DNA from: Toxorhynchites rutilus septentrionalis
Lineage: Eukaryota; Arthropoda; Insecta; Diptera; Culicidae
Assembly: GCF_029784135.1 (NCBI RefSeq)
Contig: NC_073745.1
Location: 61,315,718-61,379,717, forward strand
Direction: 5' to 3'
Length of the DNA stretch: 64,000 bases
Position 1 is the first letter of the stretch, and each line of letters starts with the position of its first letter. The notes under the pieces are model-generated. The model worked only from the letters and a program-made list of their open reading frames with translations. It was not told where the DNA came from and made no database searches. Positions 21,884 to 33,289 of this stretch are shown here, piece by piece. Both the position numbers and the translations under genes were made by a program.

Positions 21884-22014
21884 CTTGAGCGCTTCCTCGT
21901 GGTTGATGGCCGTGAACGGGGTTCCGTTCACCTCCAGTATCGTGTCGCCGGGCCTTAGACCGGCCCGTTCAGCTACCGAACCTTCCTCTATTCGCGATAT
22001 ATACACTCCGACAC
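21884..22014 (-). CDS. dysc: dysc exon: core of PDZ1
   Basis: Acceptor TTCCAG and donor GTAACA flank 131 bases. With one base from the exon at 39970 the frame reads GVGVYISRIEEGSVAERAGL, RPGDTILEVNGTPFTAINHE and EALK, ending in phase 0. This is the beta2-alpha1-beta4-alpha2 core of a PDZ domain (GDTILEVNG is the hallmark). It joins GFGICVKGGKDS upstream and ILKSSRQISMTVRAP downstream without a phase conflict. The introns on its two sides are 17,955 and 19,891 bases. Confidence 0.94.
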
Positions 22015-23048
22015 CTGGAATGGAATGGAAGAATACAGTTATTCCAATGTTGAACAATGTTTAATCAAGGTTCAGTTTTGTATGATTTGCAGGTTTTCAG
22101 TTCACCTTTCGTATGGACATGGTTGGACAATGTTGTAGTCCCAGTTATTTGAAACATCTTTGTAGAACAAAGTTTTTTCCTATCTCTTAAAATAACCGAT
22201 ATAGCACCTTTTTTCTATGTTGCGTTAGGGTCACCATGAAAAAAAAGGTTTTTTCGGTCTAATTTTTATATATCAAGTTCTACATACAAACTGTCTCAAA
22301 GGACTTTTAGAGCTTACTAATACAAACATTTTGCGATGTGAAACTTGTAAATATCTCAACCTCACTCAAAGTTATTGATACTTCTACCCGAAAAATACTC
22401 TCTCTGCAATTGTTTGCCATTCTTTCTGGGGCAAACATAAACAAAAGTTTATTGATGAAATTTGAAAGAGCATATTCCATTCTACTGTGTGATTTTCAAA
22501 ACTATGTTATTTTCGTGTTTGAGTAAATTTAAATTGAAAACATGAGTTTTTGGGTGAAAAACCACCAATAACTTTGAGTAGGATTAAGATATTGATAAGT
22601 TCTGCATCGCAAAATTTTGGTCGTGATAAGCTCTAAAAGTCGTATGAAGAACGTTTTGATGTAGAATTTGAAATGTAAAAGTTAGAGCAAAAAAACGCCT
22701 TTTTAAGGTCACCCTTATGACGAATTTCATGCCAACCATCTCAGATAGCAGTAGAACGTTGTGGGTGTAAAGACATGGGTCATTGAGGCAACTTTGAATA
22801 CTTGAAATATTCAAAAAATAATTAGACAACTTTTTAGAAAAAGGGAATTTTTTTTCTTAAATTTATACAAAAATTTATAACTCAAAAACTATGACACCAA
22901 CAAAATTCGTGTTAAAGAATGAAATGCAGGAAATTGTTTAAATTTATACGAAAAATACCAAAAATTTTTTGGAAAAAAATTTCGCTTAAAAAAAGGTATT
23001 TCAAAAATTAAAACTCATTTTTCTCAAAAACGTATTTTTTTAAATTCC

Positions 23049-23051
<3 letters not shown>

Positions 23052-23137
<86 letters not shown>
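23052..23137. repeat. (TA)n microsatellite, 86 bp
   Basis: Uninterrupted TA dinucleotides. It lies inside the inverted-repeat region and would itself be hairpin-prone. Confidence 0.98.
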
Positions 23138-23140
<3 letters not shown>

Positions 23141-24296
23141 TAGCCCTTAAAATTTCCAATTTTAGTTCTTAGTAAGTAATTAGTAAGTAATTTCCAAAGT
23201 TTTTCTAACAACTACTTTCTTATATATTTTTTTTTTGAAAAAAAATCAACTTATCCTAATTTTGTGTAAAGTCAAGATAGCGATATATTGTATTCGACAA
23301 AGTTCTAGATCTTATTAAAATGTGAACTTTTGTCGAAGACGTCAACATTCTGTCTGTTATAGTTTTTGGAATATAAGTCATTTACGTATGAAGACTCCTG
23401 AAAAAAATAATGTTTTGTTCGTAACATTTTCGTGTCTAAATTCTCAAATAGAGAAAAGTTAGCAGAGCATGTAAATAGCGATAATTTATGCATAAAAATG
23501 TTACGAATTAAATATTAATAGTATTTTTTCAAAGAAAAAAATTAAAAAGTTTCGAAATTTAAAAAAAAAAAGATTTTGTTTCTAAAAAAATCTTTGATAA
23601 TTTTAAATGAAAACCTAAGTATTTTTCTACATTTAATTCTCTGACCATCTTTTTTGTAGATGTTATAATTTTTAAATTAAGATTTTTCGAAAAAAAGTTG
23701 AAAAAACTCAAAATTTAAAAAAATCTACAAAAAAAATCAGGCCTACATCAGGTCAAAGAATGGAATGTAGGAAATTATTTTGGTTTTCATTAAAAATTAT
23801 CAAAAATTTTTTTGGAAAAAAATTTCATTAGAAAAAAAATATTTTGAAAATTCAAATTCATTTTTCTGGAAAGTATATGACTTTCAAAATTCTGAAAGAA
23901 TAAGAAATAAATAGCCCTTAAAATTTCCAACAAGTTTTCCATACATCGGACGATGGGCACATTTACATGGAAAAGGTTTTTCGAATAACAACTTTTAATT
24001 TTTTTTCTTTGAAAAAATACTATTATTGTTTAATTAGTAACATTTTTAAGTATAAATTATCGCAATTTCCATGCTCTGCTAACTTTATTCAATTCAGAAA
24101 CATGTCAAGAACATGTCAAACTTGAGAATTCACACACAAAAATGTTGCGAGCAAAACATTATTTTTTTCAGGAGTTTTCGACAAAAGTTCCTATTTTAAG
24201 AAGATCTAAAACGATGTCGAATAATATATATCGCTATTTTGTCTTTAAGCAAAATTAGGATAAGTTGTTTTTTTTCAAAGAAAACATGAAAAAGTT

Positions 24297-24718
24297 CAAA
24301 ACTCAGGACCCTCATTGACCATCTTTGTGTTGTTACAGAATAGCTACGTCCACGCAGCAATCATCAGCGATGGAGATCGATCCACGGTCGAAATAAGATC
24401 GATTCATCCATACAACTGCTCTGCTCTGCACGACACGTCGGGCTGCTGTTCTATAAATAACTCAACAATGATTATTGGACTGTCTCCGCTGTCCGGTCCA
24501 ACTGGATAATGGAAGAACAGAAAGCATACTCTTACGCCTAAATGGCTACTGTGTGAATGTACCATATGTAATGGTATAGAAGGAATACTGGCGAATGGCA
24601 ACAGTGTAATGTGCTAATTATAGATATATGATAACCATGTGACATGTACACGATTAAAATTCGGCTCTGTTACAGCTAAAATGCTAATGAGCCTTAAATA
24701 AATAAATGGGATAAAAAA
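24297..24718 (+). mobile_element. SINE family S3, 5'-truncated copy with 16-bp duplication
   Basis: The insert is flanked by a perfect 16-bp duplication AAAACATGAAAAAGTT (24281-24296 and 24719-24734). It starts within the tRNA-like B-box region and matches the reverse-strand copy at 41240-41737 over its body (GATGGAGATCGATCCACGGT; ATACTCTTACGCC; CGGCTCTGTTACAG). It ends in TAAATAAATAAATG and A-runs. 5' truncation plus a duplication is the mark of target-primed reverse transcription. Confidence 0.88.
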
Positions 24719-25745
24719 AAAACATGAAAAAGTTGTTGTTCGAAAAACTTTTTTTCTCGTAAAAGTGCCCATCTTTCGATATATGGACGACTTGTTGGAA
24801 GTTATAAATTTTTGTACAAAATTAAGAAAAAAAATGTTTTTTTCCCAAAAAGTTGTTTAATTGTTTTGATGGTGCTGCCAACTCCTAACACGAGTTGGCA
24901 TGAAAATCGTCTAATGCAACTTATAAAAAAAGTCACTATATCGGTTATTTCAAGAGATATAAAAAAAACTTTGTTCTACAAAGATATCTCAAATAACTGG
25001 TACTACAACATTGTCGAACTATATTTATCTCTATCTGTAAAAATTAGAAAGCAAGATTTTTTATTTCATCGACAATTCTGGTCACCCTATTTTTAATAAC
25101 ATGAAAATAAGCGCTCTATCATGTGTAACAACTTTTTCGGAGACAGTTTTTGTCTGAAGAATAAATATCTCCCACAAAGTATGATCGGGGTAACCATGAA
25201 AAAACCGTTTTTTACTCTAACTTTTTTATGAAAATCAACTAACTTTTTTGTGAAATTTGTTCTTTCAAATTCCGTCAATAAACATTTTTTATGTGTGCCC
25301 CAGAAAGAATGGCAAGCAATTGAGGAGAGCGTAGTTGTTGGGAAGAAATATCAATAACTTTGAGTTAAGTTGAGATATTGACAAGTTCAGCGTCGCGAAA
25401 TGTTTGTATTAGTAAGCTCTAAAAGTCTTTAGAAGGCAGTTTGTATGTAGAATTTGAAATATAAAAGTTAGAGCAAAAAACGGTTTTTTTCATGGTGACC
25501 CTAACGCAACATAGAAAAAGGCGCTGTGTCGGTTATTCCAAGAGATAGAAGAAAACTTTGTTCTACAAAGATGTCTCAAATAACTGGGACTACAACATTG
25601 TCGAACTATGTTCATATAAGAAAGTTATATTTTTTTATTTCAATGACAATTTTGGTCACCCTATTTTTGATAACATGAAAATGAGCGCTATGTACAACTT
25701 TGTCGAAAACAGTTTTTGTCTAAAGAATAACTCTCGAGCTCTAAA

Positions 25746-25851
25746 TGCTAATTTCCACTTAAATGCATCTCCTGGACCATTGTGCATTGACACATTGTCA
25801 CTGAATAAAGTACCAACCACATTTCAAGTCGAAGCTGACTCAATATATTGC

Positions 25852-25893
<42 letters not shown>

Positions 25894-26193
25894 ACACTCA
25901 ACGGAGAAGAAATCGTTCGGACACGATCCTTTTGCTTCACGTGAGCGTCATTCCTTTCATTCTACACAGTGAAACAAAGTTATCCAATCGTTATGTTGGA
26001 AACGAACGAAGCATTCAACTAATGCAAACGGCGATGCGAAAGTTTGTGTAGTGGCTCAACTTGGGTAATGAGTTGCCGGTGGCGGTAATTCGTTGGTAAA
26101 CGTGACTGCTATTCTCTCAATTGCCTCTGTTTATACCACTTTTTTTTGAGGACGTGCCTGGATAATCCATTGTGATGAAATAAAACGAAAACT
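25746..26193. other. dysc intron with (CT)n tract at 25854-25891
   Basis: A 38-base (TC)n run is the only distinct feature. Frames reading SLSLSL across it are artefacts of the repeat. Confidence 0.7.
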
Positions 26194-26335
26194 TTGTAAG
26201 GGGTTGTATCTAGGACATGACCGCATTTTCGACGTAGAACTATGGGATTATATTATCAAATCCACTTGTTTATCATTTCGGATATCATTTTAGAATGCAT
26301 CGAAATTTTTCAAATTGCTTTTCTGTTATATGGTT
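26194..26335 (+). repeat. M1 repeat, 5'-end fragment
   Basis: Starts TTGTAAGGGGTTGTATCTAG, then GACGTAGAACTATG and AGAATGCATCGAAATTTTT, as in the unit at 4036; the similarity stops near 26335. Confidence 0.8.
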
Positions 26336-26861
26336 ATTTATATATTTTAATTACTTCGATAGTAACAATTTTCATTTAAAACTTGAGCAGTTTAAAACTG
26401 CCCTCGGTCCTGGCAAACTGATAGAAAGCTACGGAATACCTCCCTAAAAGGGTATCGCTACCAGACACACACTGTAGATCTAGATATTAGCTGCGCGAGT
26501 AGAAATATTTCCTATCGATTGAGACAAATATCTCTGCGAACCATCGAGAAATGGTGAAGCTTAAATCGCAGCAGTTCCTCTCTCGTTGCCCGTGCAACGA
26601 ACGCTGCATTTAATTCGTGTATCACGTATATGTCAGCATCGTTGGGTTCTTCCACAACAAACTACTGATGAAGGGAATCCTCGAAAGCTACCAATGCTTT
26701 TCGTTCATTCGGTTCCGTCCTCACTTTATGATTTGAGCTGCGCTGCCAACTGACACCAGACTTTCTCCTTACCACTCAAATATCGATCACAAACTATAAA
26801 CACTTTTGCTTCCGCTTAAGATGAGATAGACCCCCGGAACATAAATGCAGTGTATGTTCAT
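26336..26861. other. dysc intron, nothing recognised
   Basis: No termini, frames or repeats that I can tie to another copy in the window. Confidence 0.5.
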
Positions 26862-27404
26862 TAGGGTGCCAATGAATGTATGGGAAAAAATCACTCTACA
26901 ATCTCAAAAAGTTACCCTATAAAAAATGTTTACCACCTCGAAAAAAACACCCTATGCCAAATATCAGCTCAATCGGACTTAAGGGAGAGTGGCGCAAAGC
27001 GGTCAAAGTTTGAGTTTTTTGAAAATCGAAAAATCACCCAAGGGGGAGTAAAGGAAATCGGGGTTTTTGAAAAAAAAATTTTTGATGCCAAACGTCAAAT
27101 TTTTGTTTGTCAAAAATCGACACTATGGGACTTAAATTTTTTTCGGAGTATGAGACGAAACATATGGTTTTAAGTGCCAATAAAAATAATTATCTCTATT
27201 TTTCATCACTTGTTGCGAAATGTTGATTTGCACGATAATATACCGCATGCAAAATATTAGCTCATTCGAACTTCATTTATTAGTGTCAGAGACGTTAAAA
27301 TTTGAGTTTTTTGAAAACCGAAAAATTACCGTAAATCGAGGTTTTATTTTTTTTTTCGATGCCAAATGTCTTAACATTGCATGGCACATCGAGATTTACA
27401 GTTG
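26862..27404. repeat. palindromic repeat family M2, interrupted by non-LTR element C
   Basis: Carries GCACGATAATATACCGCATG and GATGCCAAATGTCTTAACAT, found directly or inverted in the other M2 copies. The element C frame starts inside it, so the first dozen residues of that frame are M2-derived. Confidence 0.6.
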
Positions 27405-28066
27405 ATCCAAGAACACACAAAATTAGTAATTTCAGAAATGGAAGAAATGGCTCCATCATTGTTGAGTGTGAAACTGGAGCTAATATAGACAATGTGAAAG
27501 ATGACATCGAAAGCAATTTGGGTGAGGAGTATAGTGCTGTTGTTCCCATATCGGTGCCCAGATTAAAAATCGTGGGCATGAGCGATCAGCATTCCTCCGA
27601 TGTTTTCATTGATTACCTCCGAAGTCAGAATGAAGGCATCGAAATAAAAGATGTAAAGGTTTTAAATGTGTACGAAAATCCACGCTTCACCTACAATAAG
27701 TTTACTGCTGTAATTGAAGTAGATGTTGACACATATAACTGTTTATTGAACGCGAAAAAAGTAAATGTGGGGTTCGATCGGTGCTCCGTAGTTCCTGCGA
27801 TTAATGTATTAAGATGCTTCAAATGTGGAGAATTTGGACACAAGAGCACGGATTGCAAACAAAATTTTGAATCGTGCTCAAGGTGTAGTCAGAAACACAA
27901 GACATCTGAATGCAAGTCAACTGTGTTGAAATGTGTTAATTGTTTGAAAATGAATAAAGAACGGAAATTGAATTTGGACGTCAATCATGCCGCATTTAGC
28001 TCTGAATGTTTAGTATATCAGAGACTTTTTGATTTGAAAAAAAGCAGCTTGCATTTCAATAAATAG
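27359..28066 (+). CDS. non-LTR element C ORF1 (gag-like, zinc knuckles)
   Basis: A 235-aa open frame encodes a retrotransposon nucleic-acid-binding ORF1 protein. Residues 155-170 form a CCHC knuckle, CFKCGEFGHKSTDC (C-x2-C-x4-H-x4-C). This is followed by CSRCSQKHKTSEC (C-x2-C-x3-H-x4-C) and a third, longer Cys/His cluster starting CVNCLKMNK and ending FSSEC. The N-terminal 15 residues derive from the M2 repeat, so the real start is uncertain and the 5' part of ORF1 is probably lost. A stop precedes ORF2 by about 20 bases. The protein would coat element RNA. Confidence 0.8.
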   Translation: MPNVLTLHGTSRFTVDPRTHKISNFRNGRNGSIIVECETGANIDNVKDDIESNLGEEYSAVVPISVPRLKIVGMSDQHSSDVFIDYLRSQNEGIEIKDVKVLNVYENPRFTYNKFTAVIEVDVDTYNCLLNAKKVNVGFDRCSVVPAINVLRCFKCGEFGHKSTDCKQNFESCSRCSQKHKTSECKSTVLKCVNCLKMNKERKLNLDVNHAAFSSECLVYQRLFDLKKSSLHFNK

Positions 28067-28082
28067 CAACCAGGTTCCAGAA

Positions 28083-29651
28083 GAATTGTGAACCAATATT
28101 ATATTTTGTATTTGAATATTGCGGGACTGTCAACAAACTACGTAGCGTTACGTCAGATTGTTGAGGAAAAGCGTCCATTTCTAGTCCTTTTGTCTGAAAC
28201 ACACATTGTTGAAATAGCTTCATTTGATCAGAATAGTATTCCGGGATATAATGTTGCTGCGTGTTAATCACATTCTAGGCACACTGGCGGTGTTGCTATT
28301 TATGTCAGAGAATCAGTTCAATTCAATCTTCGCCTCAACGAAGTGTTTGATGGTGACTGGTTTTTGGGCATTATAGTTGAACATGGCATGAATATGGGTA
28401 ATTTTGGTGTTTTGTATCATAGTCCCAGCTCAAGCGACTTGCGTTTTGTTGAAATTTTAGAAAACTGGCTTGAAATGTTCCTTGACTCTAGCAAATTGAA
28501 TATATTAGCTGGTGATTTCAATATTAATTGGCGTGATGACTACAATTCGAACCATTTGAAGCGTGTATCCGATTTCTTCAATTTGAAACAAACAGTACAT
28601 GAATTTACGCGCATTTCCAGGCACAGTAAAACTTTAATTGATCATGTTTATTCCAATTTTGATACTATTGACACAGTCACGGATACCAATTTGAAAATAA
28701 CCGATCATGAGACTTTAATTATCAATATTGTAGATAATCTCGTGGTAAACGAAGATGTTGTGAAATTAAAGTGCTGGAGGAAATATTCGAAGCATGCTGT
28801 TTCGCATCTCGTAGTGAGAAGCCTGGATTTTCCATTCGAAGTCGGTAATTTAGATGAATCATCAGCTGTTCTAACTAATACCTTGAAAGAGTGTACAAAT
28901 CGGCTTGTTACGCAAAAATTTGAAGTACAAGCAATTGAAATTGAACATAAGTAAAACTAAATATATGGTAATCTCGCGAAATCGTTTAAATGAAAACGTC
29001 TCCATCGTTATTGATAATGAGACTATTGATCGAGTTCGGGACATTAAATATCTTGGCGTGATTATTGATGACAAACTCAAGTTCAACACTCACATTGACA
29101 ATGTCATCAAGAAAATTGCCAAGAAGTATGGAATCTTATATCGCTTGAAAAACGATTTAACTATTCGCAGCAAAATACAGCTATACAAATCAATCATCTC
29201 TCCTCATTTAGACTTTTGCTCTTCCATTTTATTGTTAGCCAATGACACACAAATATCGAGATTACAGCGCTTGCAAAACAAAATAATGCGGTTGATACTA
29301 AAATGTAACAGATTCACTTCCTCATCTTTAATGTTGGACGCTCTGCAATGGTTATCCGTGAAGCAAAGAATTGTTTATTTAACTATGGTGTTCATTGTAA
29401 TTGTAATTAACGGTTTGCTGCCTCGATATTTGTGTGATCGAGTTGAAAGAGGAAGTGACTTTCATAGTTATAACACTAGAAACGCGAATGAAATAAGAAC
29501 ACCTAATTTCTTGTCATGTGCTTCACAAAATTCGTTGTACTTCAAAGGAATAAATGTGTTCAACTCGATGCCAAGACATATTAAATGCGCAACAACACTT
29601 ACAGAATTTAAGGGGCACTGTATTTCACATGTAAAAGCTGTGTTCTCTTAA
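28083..29651 (+). pseudogene. non-LTR element C ORF2 with reverse-transcriptase core deleted
   Basis: The EEP endonuclease is readable: LYLNIAGLSTNYVALRQIVE with LLSETH, a stop at 28265, HTGGVAIYVRE, then GDWFLGIIVE, LNILAGDFNINW, IDHVYSN and LKITDHE, all standard EEP blocks. At about 28905 the sequence jumps to the thumb region: LKLNISKTKYMVISRNRL, RDIKYLGVIIDDKLKFNTHI, LQRLQNKIMRLILKC. The whole RT palm, including the YADD block, is missing. The frame changes at the join. The C-terminal part ends LTEFKGHCISHVKAVFS with a stop at 29651. The clade is uncertain; it looks closest to the CR1/L2/Jockey group. Confidence 0.8.
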
Positions 29652-30344
29652 CAGCTGAACGAGTTTTTGTTTATTTTTATGATGAAGATCTTTACTGACG
29701 AAGTTTTATACGAACAGATAATTTAATGTGGACATTTTTTTTGCAGTTTGTTTTCAATATTTTGAATGAATCTGACGAAGTTTTTTTGAACGGATTATAT
29801 TATGTAGATTATTTTTTTTTTTAAATCATCTTTTTTTAAATTTGTATTGATCTCTATTATGTCTGTCATGATCTTGGTGATGATGGACTATTTTTATTTT
29901 TATTTTGTCGTTCTTATAGTTGTATTAGTTTAAAAAAAAATAAAAGTAGTCTACAAAAGTTTGAGCGTCGCGCGCGAGACACAGATATAAAGGATATTAA
30001 ATTAAAAGTTTTTTTAAGTGCTGGTCTAGGAATTTTTCGTAAAGGAAATTTTCTCGATTTCTCTGAATGAGGGTATTCACAGTCAATCTAAAACAAGGCT
30101 GGCGGTTGGACTTGTGCTCTGGTGGACCACTTGGCTGCAAGGGCCTCGTCGGGACCGTATCGGCTCTGTGGCGGACATGACTGAGTATTGGCTTTTTTGG
30201 ACATTGCAATTTTTTGAACTTATATCTGTAAATAAAATCAGTTCGTTCTTCATGTTTGCTAAACTGATTTCAATGTTGAAAAAAAATAAATTATCTTTTA
30301 GATAACTCGTCTTGCTCAAACCTCTGTAGGGGAAGGAGGCGGGA
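29652..30344. other. 3' UTR of element C and unassigned sequence
   Basis: The first 300 bases are the T-rich 3' UTR of element C; an A-run at 29931-29944 may be its end. The GC-rich part at 30090-30180 is unassigned. An (ATC)n run at 30346-30363 marks the right edge. Confidence 0.5.
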
Positions 30345-30672
30345 CCATCATCATCATCATCATCACCACAATTTTTTTTTGTTAAAAATCGACTTTTCAG
30401 ACGGGCAAAGGGCAATAAAAAAAAATTTTTTTTGACAATTTTTTTCTCGAGATAACAGTAAATCTCGACGAATAATGCAATTTTAAGACAATTAGCACCA
30501 ACAATTTTTTTTTTAAAACTCCGATTTTCGGTGATCTTTCGATTTTCAAAAAAACGCAATTTTTTACGTCTCTGACACTAATAAATGAAGTTCGAATGAG
30601 CTATTATTTTGCAAAGGGGATATTATCGTGCAAATCAACATTTCGCAGCAAGCTCCGAATGAAAAATCGAGA
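30345..30672 (-). repeat. M2 repeat, inverted copy
   Basis: AATCTCGACGAATAATGCAA and TGAAGTTCGAATGAGCTATT match the left half of the 16375 copy. It is broken at about 30672 by non-LTR element B; M2 words resume at 33072. Confidence 0.65.
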
Positions 30673-32612
30673 ACTTGCTGCTATCGAATATTCTATATTT
30701 ATAGATGACACCCAAAAACCATTTGATTATAACCATTTGATTATTTGCGAACAACTCAACTCAACTGTTAAAATCGCTTTTGAAGATTACAACTTAAAAA
30801 ACAGAGTCGGACATAAAATCTAACCCGAAAAGTTTCTTTAATTACATAAAATCAAAATTAAAAAGCAATGGTTTTCCATCACGCATGCACCTTGACGATA
30901 CCGTGGGGAATGACATAAAAAAATTTGCAACCTTTTTGCAATATTTTTTCAAGAAGTTTATATTGTAACGGCTGAGGAGGACCGAAATCGTGACTTCTTT
31001 GCATTTCTTCCAGAATTTCCATGTGATGTTGGAGTCAGAAAACTAACTTACATTGACATTTTTGACGCATCAAATAAGCTTGATGTCTCAAAAGGGCCAG
31101 GTCCTGAAGGAATTCCACAGGTTTTTATAAAAAATTTGGCATCTGAATTAACTCATCCACTTTTATGGCTTTTCAATAAGTCATTGAAATCAGAAAGGTT
31201 CCCAAAAATATGGAAAAACTCTTTTCTTGTACCAATATTCAAATCCGGTAATAGATCCGATGTAAGAAATTATCGTGGAGTAGCAATTATTTCTTGCATT
31301 CCAAAACTCTTTGAAGCCAGAATAAACCAAAAACTTTTTCAACAAGTAAAGACACGAATTACGAATAAGCAACACGGGTTTTTCAAAGGACGATCAACAA
31401 CAACAAATTTGCTGGAATTTGTCACATTCATAATGGTAATCAAGTTGAAGCTCTATACACTGACTTTAGTAAGGCTTTTGATCGTGTTGATATACCCTTA
31501 TTCCTTCTTAAACATTAAAAAAATAGGAATAGAAGTCAAGCTATTAAAATGGGTAAACCCATATTTGACTGACCGCACGCAAATGATACGATTTAATGGC
31601 AAAATTTCAAAACCAATTTTTTTTTCCTCAAGGCTCTCATTTGGGGCCACTTTTGTTCATTTTATTTGTTAATGATGCTTGCGTTTTTCTTAACAGTGTT
31701 AAGGCACTTATCTACGCAGATGATATGAAGTTGTATATGGAAATAAAGAATGAAGAAGACTTTCAAACATTCCAAAATGAAGTTAACATAGTTCATAATT
31801 GGTGCACTAAGAGTTTATTACAGCTCAATGTTAAAAAATGCACTTTGATGACTTTTACAAGAAGAAGAACACCATTGAACAATGGTGTTAAGCTGGGAAA
31901 TCAACCCATCAATAGATATCAACGAGTAAGAGACTTAAGCGTGGTCTTAGATTCAAAACTAACCTTCGTTGATCATTATAATACAATCATCCATAGAGCA
32001 AATAATATGTTGAGCTTCATTAAACGCTTTAGTTACCGTTTCCACGATCCGTACACAATAAAAACATTGTATATTACATACGTCAGATCAATTCTCGAAT
32101 ACTGTAGTATTGTATGGTCCCCCTACATAATATCACACGAAGACAGAATTGAATCTGTACAAAAACAGTTTTTATTATTTGCACTTCGTAAACTAGGCTG
32201 GTCTCCATATCATCTCCCTCCATATGAGGCACGTTGCATGCTAATCAATATGAAAAGCTTAAAAGAACGTCGGAACTCTGCCATGATTCTATTTATTATT
32301 GACATCATATCACAACGAGTGGACTCAAAAGAAATATTAGGAAACCTAAATTTTTACGCACCGATTAGGCACCTGAGAATCCCTAACATTTTCAACATAG
32401 ATTACCGAAGAACGAATTATGTCAAATATAGTCCTATGAATCGTATGATGAGCCTTTGTAACGAACACAGTGAAATAATTGATGTAACCATGTCAAGGTC
32501 AATGCTCAAAGACTATTTGAATAGAATAAGATATAGTTAAATTTCACTGTATATTTGGCATATTTAGTCTACGCTGGTTTGACGAAATAAATAAATAAAT
32601 AAATAAAAAATA
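30672..32612 (+). mobile_element. non-LTR retrotransposon B, 5'-truncated
   Basis: The element starts near the end of the endonuclease-RT linker (NPKSFFNYIKSKLKSNGFPS) and runs through the RT to the stop at 32540, a short UTR and a TAAA tail ending at 32612. It lies inside an M2 repeat. The tail at positions 1-104 belongs to the same family. Confidence 0.85.
30800..32540 (+). pseudogene. non-LTR element B reverse transcriptase, frameshifted
   Basis: All main RT blocks are visible, but in three frames. NSFLVPIFKSGNRSDVRNYR (block 1) and NKQHGFFKGRSTTTNLLEFV lie in one frame. YTDFSKAFDRVDIP (block A) is in another between about 31428 and 31505. The frame returns for IGIEVKLLKWVNPYLTDRTQ. Then ALIWGPLLFILFVND (block B) and IYADDMKLYMEI (block C, YADD) lie in the frame that stays open to the end. 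The thumb and C-terminus include RIESVQKQFLLFALRKLGWS and YRRTNYVKYSPMNRM. At least three shifts, so inactive. The same YADDMK and RRTNY hallmarks occur in element D at 50.1 kb. Confidence 0.85.
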
Positions 32613-33085
32613 CGTTTGATTATGTAACTTGTTAAAATCGTCTTTTGGATTAAACGGATAAATTATCCAGTCAGCTCTCTTTAGTTTTTTTTATTGGCTT
32701 CAAGTAAGTATTTTTTTTTTTTTTTTTATCTTCGCTTATTTTTCGTCGGCCTATTTCCGCCACTTTAGTGCCAATCACCGACATCAGGGAGGCGACTCCA
32801 CCTGCTCCTACCTATCAGACTCAACAACTCATGAGCCGGGCCAACTTCTTTTACTTCCGCTCCGAAGGAAGACGTAACCAGAGATTTTTCGCCTCAGAAA
32901 ATCCCAACGACGCCAGCTGGGATTGAACCCAGGCCGATCGGATTGTGAGGCTGTTACGCTAACCATACAACCACTGGCGCCGTCACTTCAAGTAAGTAGT
33001 TTTAAGTAGTATTAAGAATGTATTGATCTACAATTTTGATGGACGACAGTAAAGTAAATAAATAAATAAAATAAATAAATTGGTA
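32613..33085 (+). mobile_element. 3' end of another non-LTR copy, split by a SINE
   Basis: A second TAAA-type tail at 33054-33081 follows 200 bases of AT-rich sequence, interrupted by the SINE at 32711. The short length suggests a strongly 5'-truncated insertion. The family is not identifiable from the UTR alone. Confidence 0.5.
32711..32985 (-). mobile_element. tRNA-derived SINE family S2 with 13-bp duplication
   Basis: A perfect 13-bp duplication CTTCAAGTAAGTA (32698-32710 and 32986-32998) flanks the insert. On the minus strand it begins GGCGCCAGTGGTTGTATGGT (A-box region), has GGCCTGGGTTCAATCCCAGC (B box), a unique body with ATCTCTGGTTACGTCTTCC, and a poly(A) tail (32711-32727 as T). The head is tRNA-like but SINE-specific. 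It differs from the Feilai-like and S3 SINEs. Confidence 0.9.
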
Positions 33086-33285
33086 CCCAAAACCATACGT
33101 TTCGTTTCGTATTCCGAAAAAAAACTAAGTCCCAGAGTGTCGATTTTTGGCACAAAAATACTCCAGATGACACTGGATCTCGACGTTTCATGCAATTTTA
33201 AGACATTTGGCATCAACAATATTTTTTTTGAAAACATCATTTTCATGTATGAATTTGTCACAAAATATTTGACCCGCATTTCTTT
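33072..33285. repeat. M2 repeat fragment
   Basis: AACCATACGTTTCGTTTCGT and CATGCAATTTTAAGACATTT match the M2 copies at 16.6 and 30.5 kb; it continues the M2 copy interrupted at 30672. Confidence 0.6.
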
Positions 33286-33289
33286 TATT

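Larger units (their letters stand above)
22090..25745. repeat. large inverted-repeat (foldback) region
   Basis: Several segments are inverse copies of each other. 22110-22390 pairs with 25270-25600 (AACAAAGTTTT / AAAACTTTGTT region). 23245-23560 pairs with 24000-24265 (both contain TAGCGATATAT and TATATCGCTAT forms). 23930-24000 pairs with 24740-24810. In addition 24960-25130 is a direct repeat of 25550-25740. The interior holds a (TA)n tract and a SINE. No coding frame is credible. It looks like a foldback element or layered palindromic insertions. Confidence 0.65.

Noticed and set aside
23008..23211. Open frame reading YIYIYI repeats
   Set aside because: It is the translation of the (TA)n microsatellite.
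25848..26051. Open frame reading SLSLSL
   Set aside because: It is the translation of a (TC)n microsatellite.
32900..32985. tRNA gene on the minus strand
   Set aside because: Same reasoning: it is the head of the S2 SINE with a poly(A) tail and 13-bp duplication.
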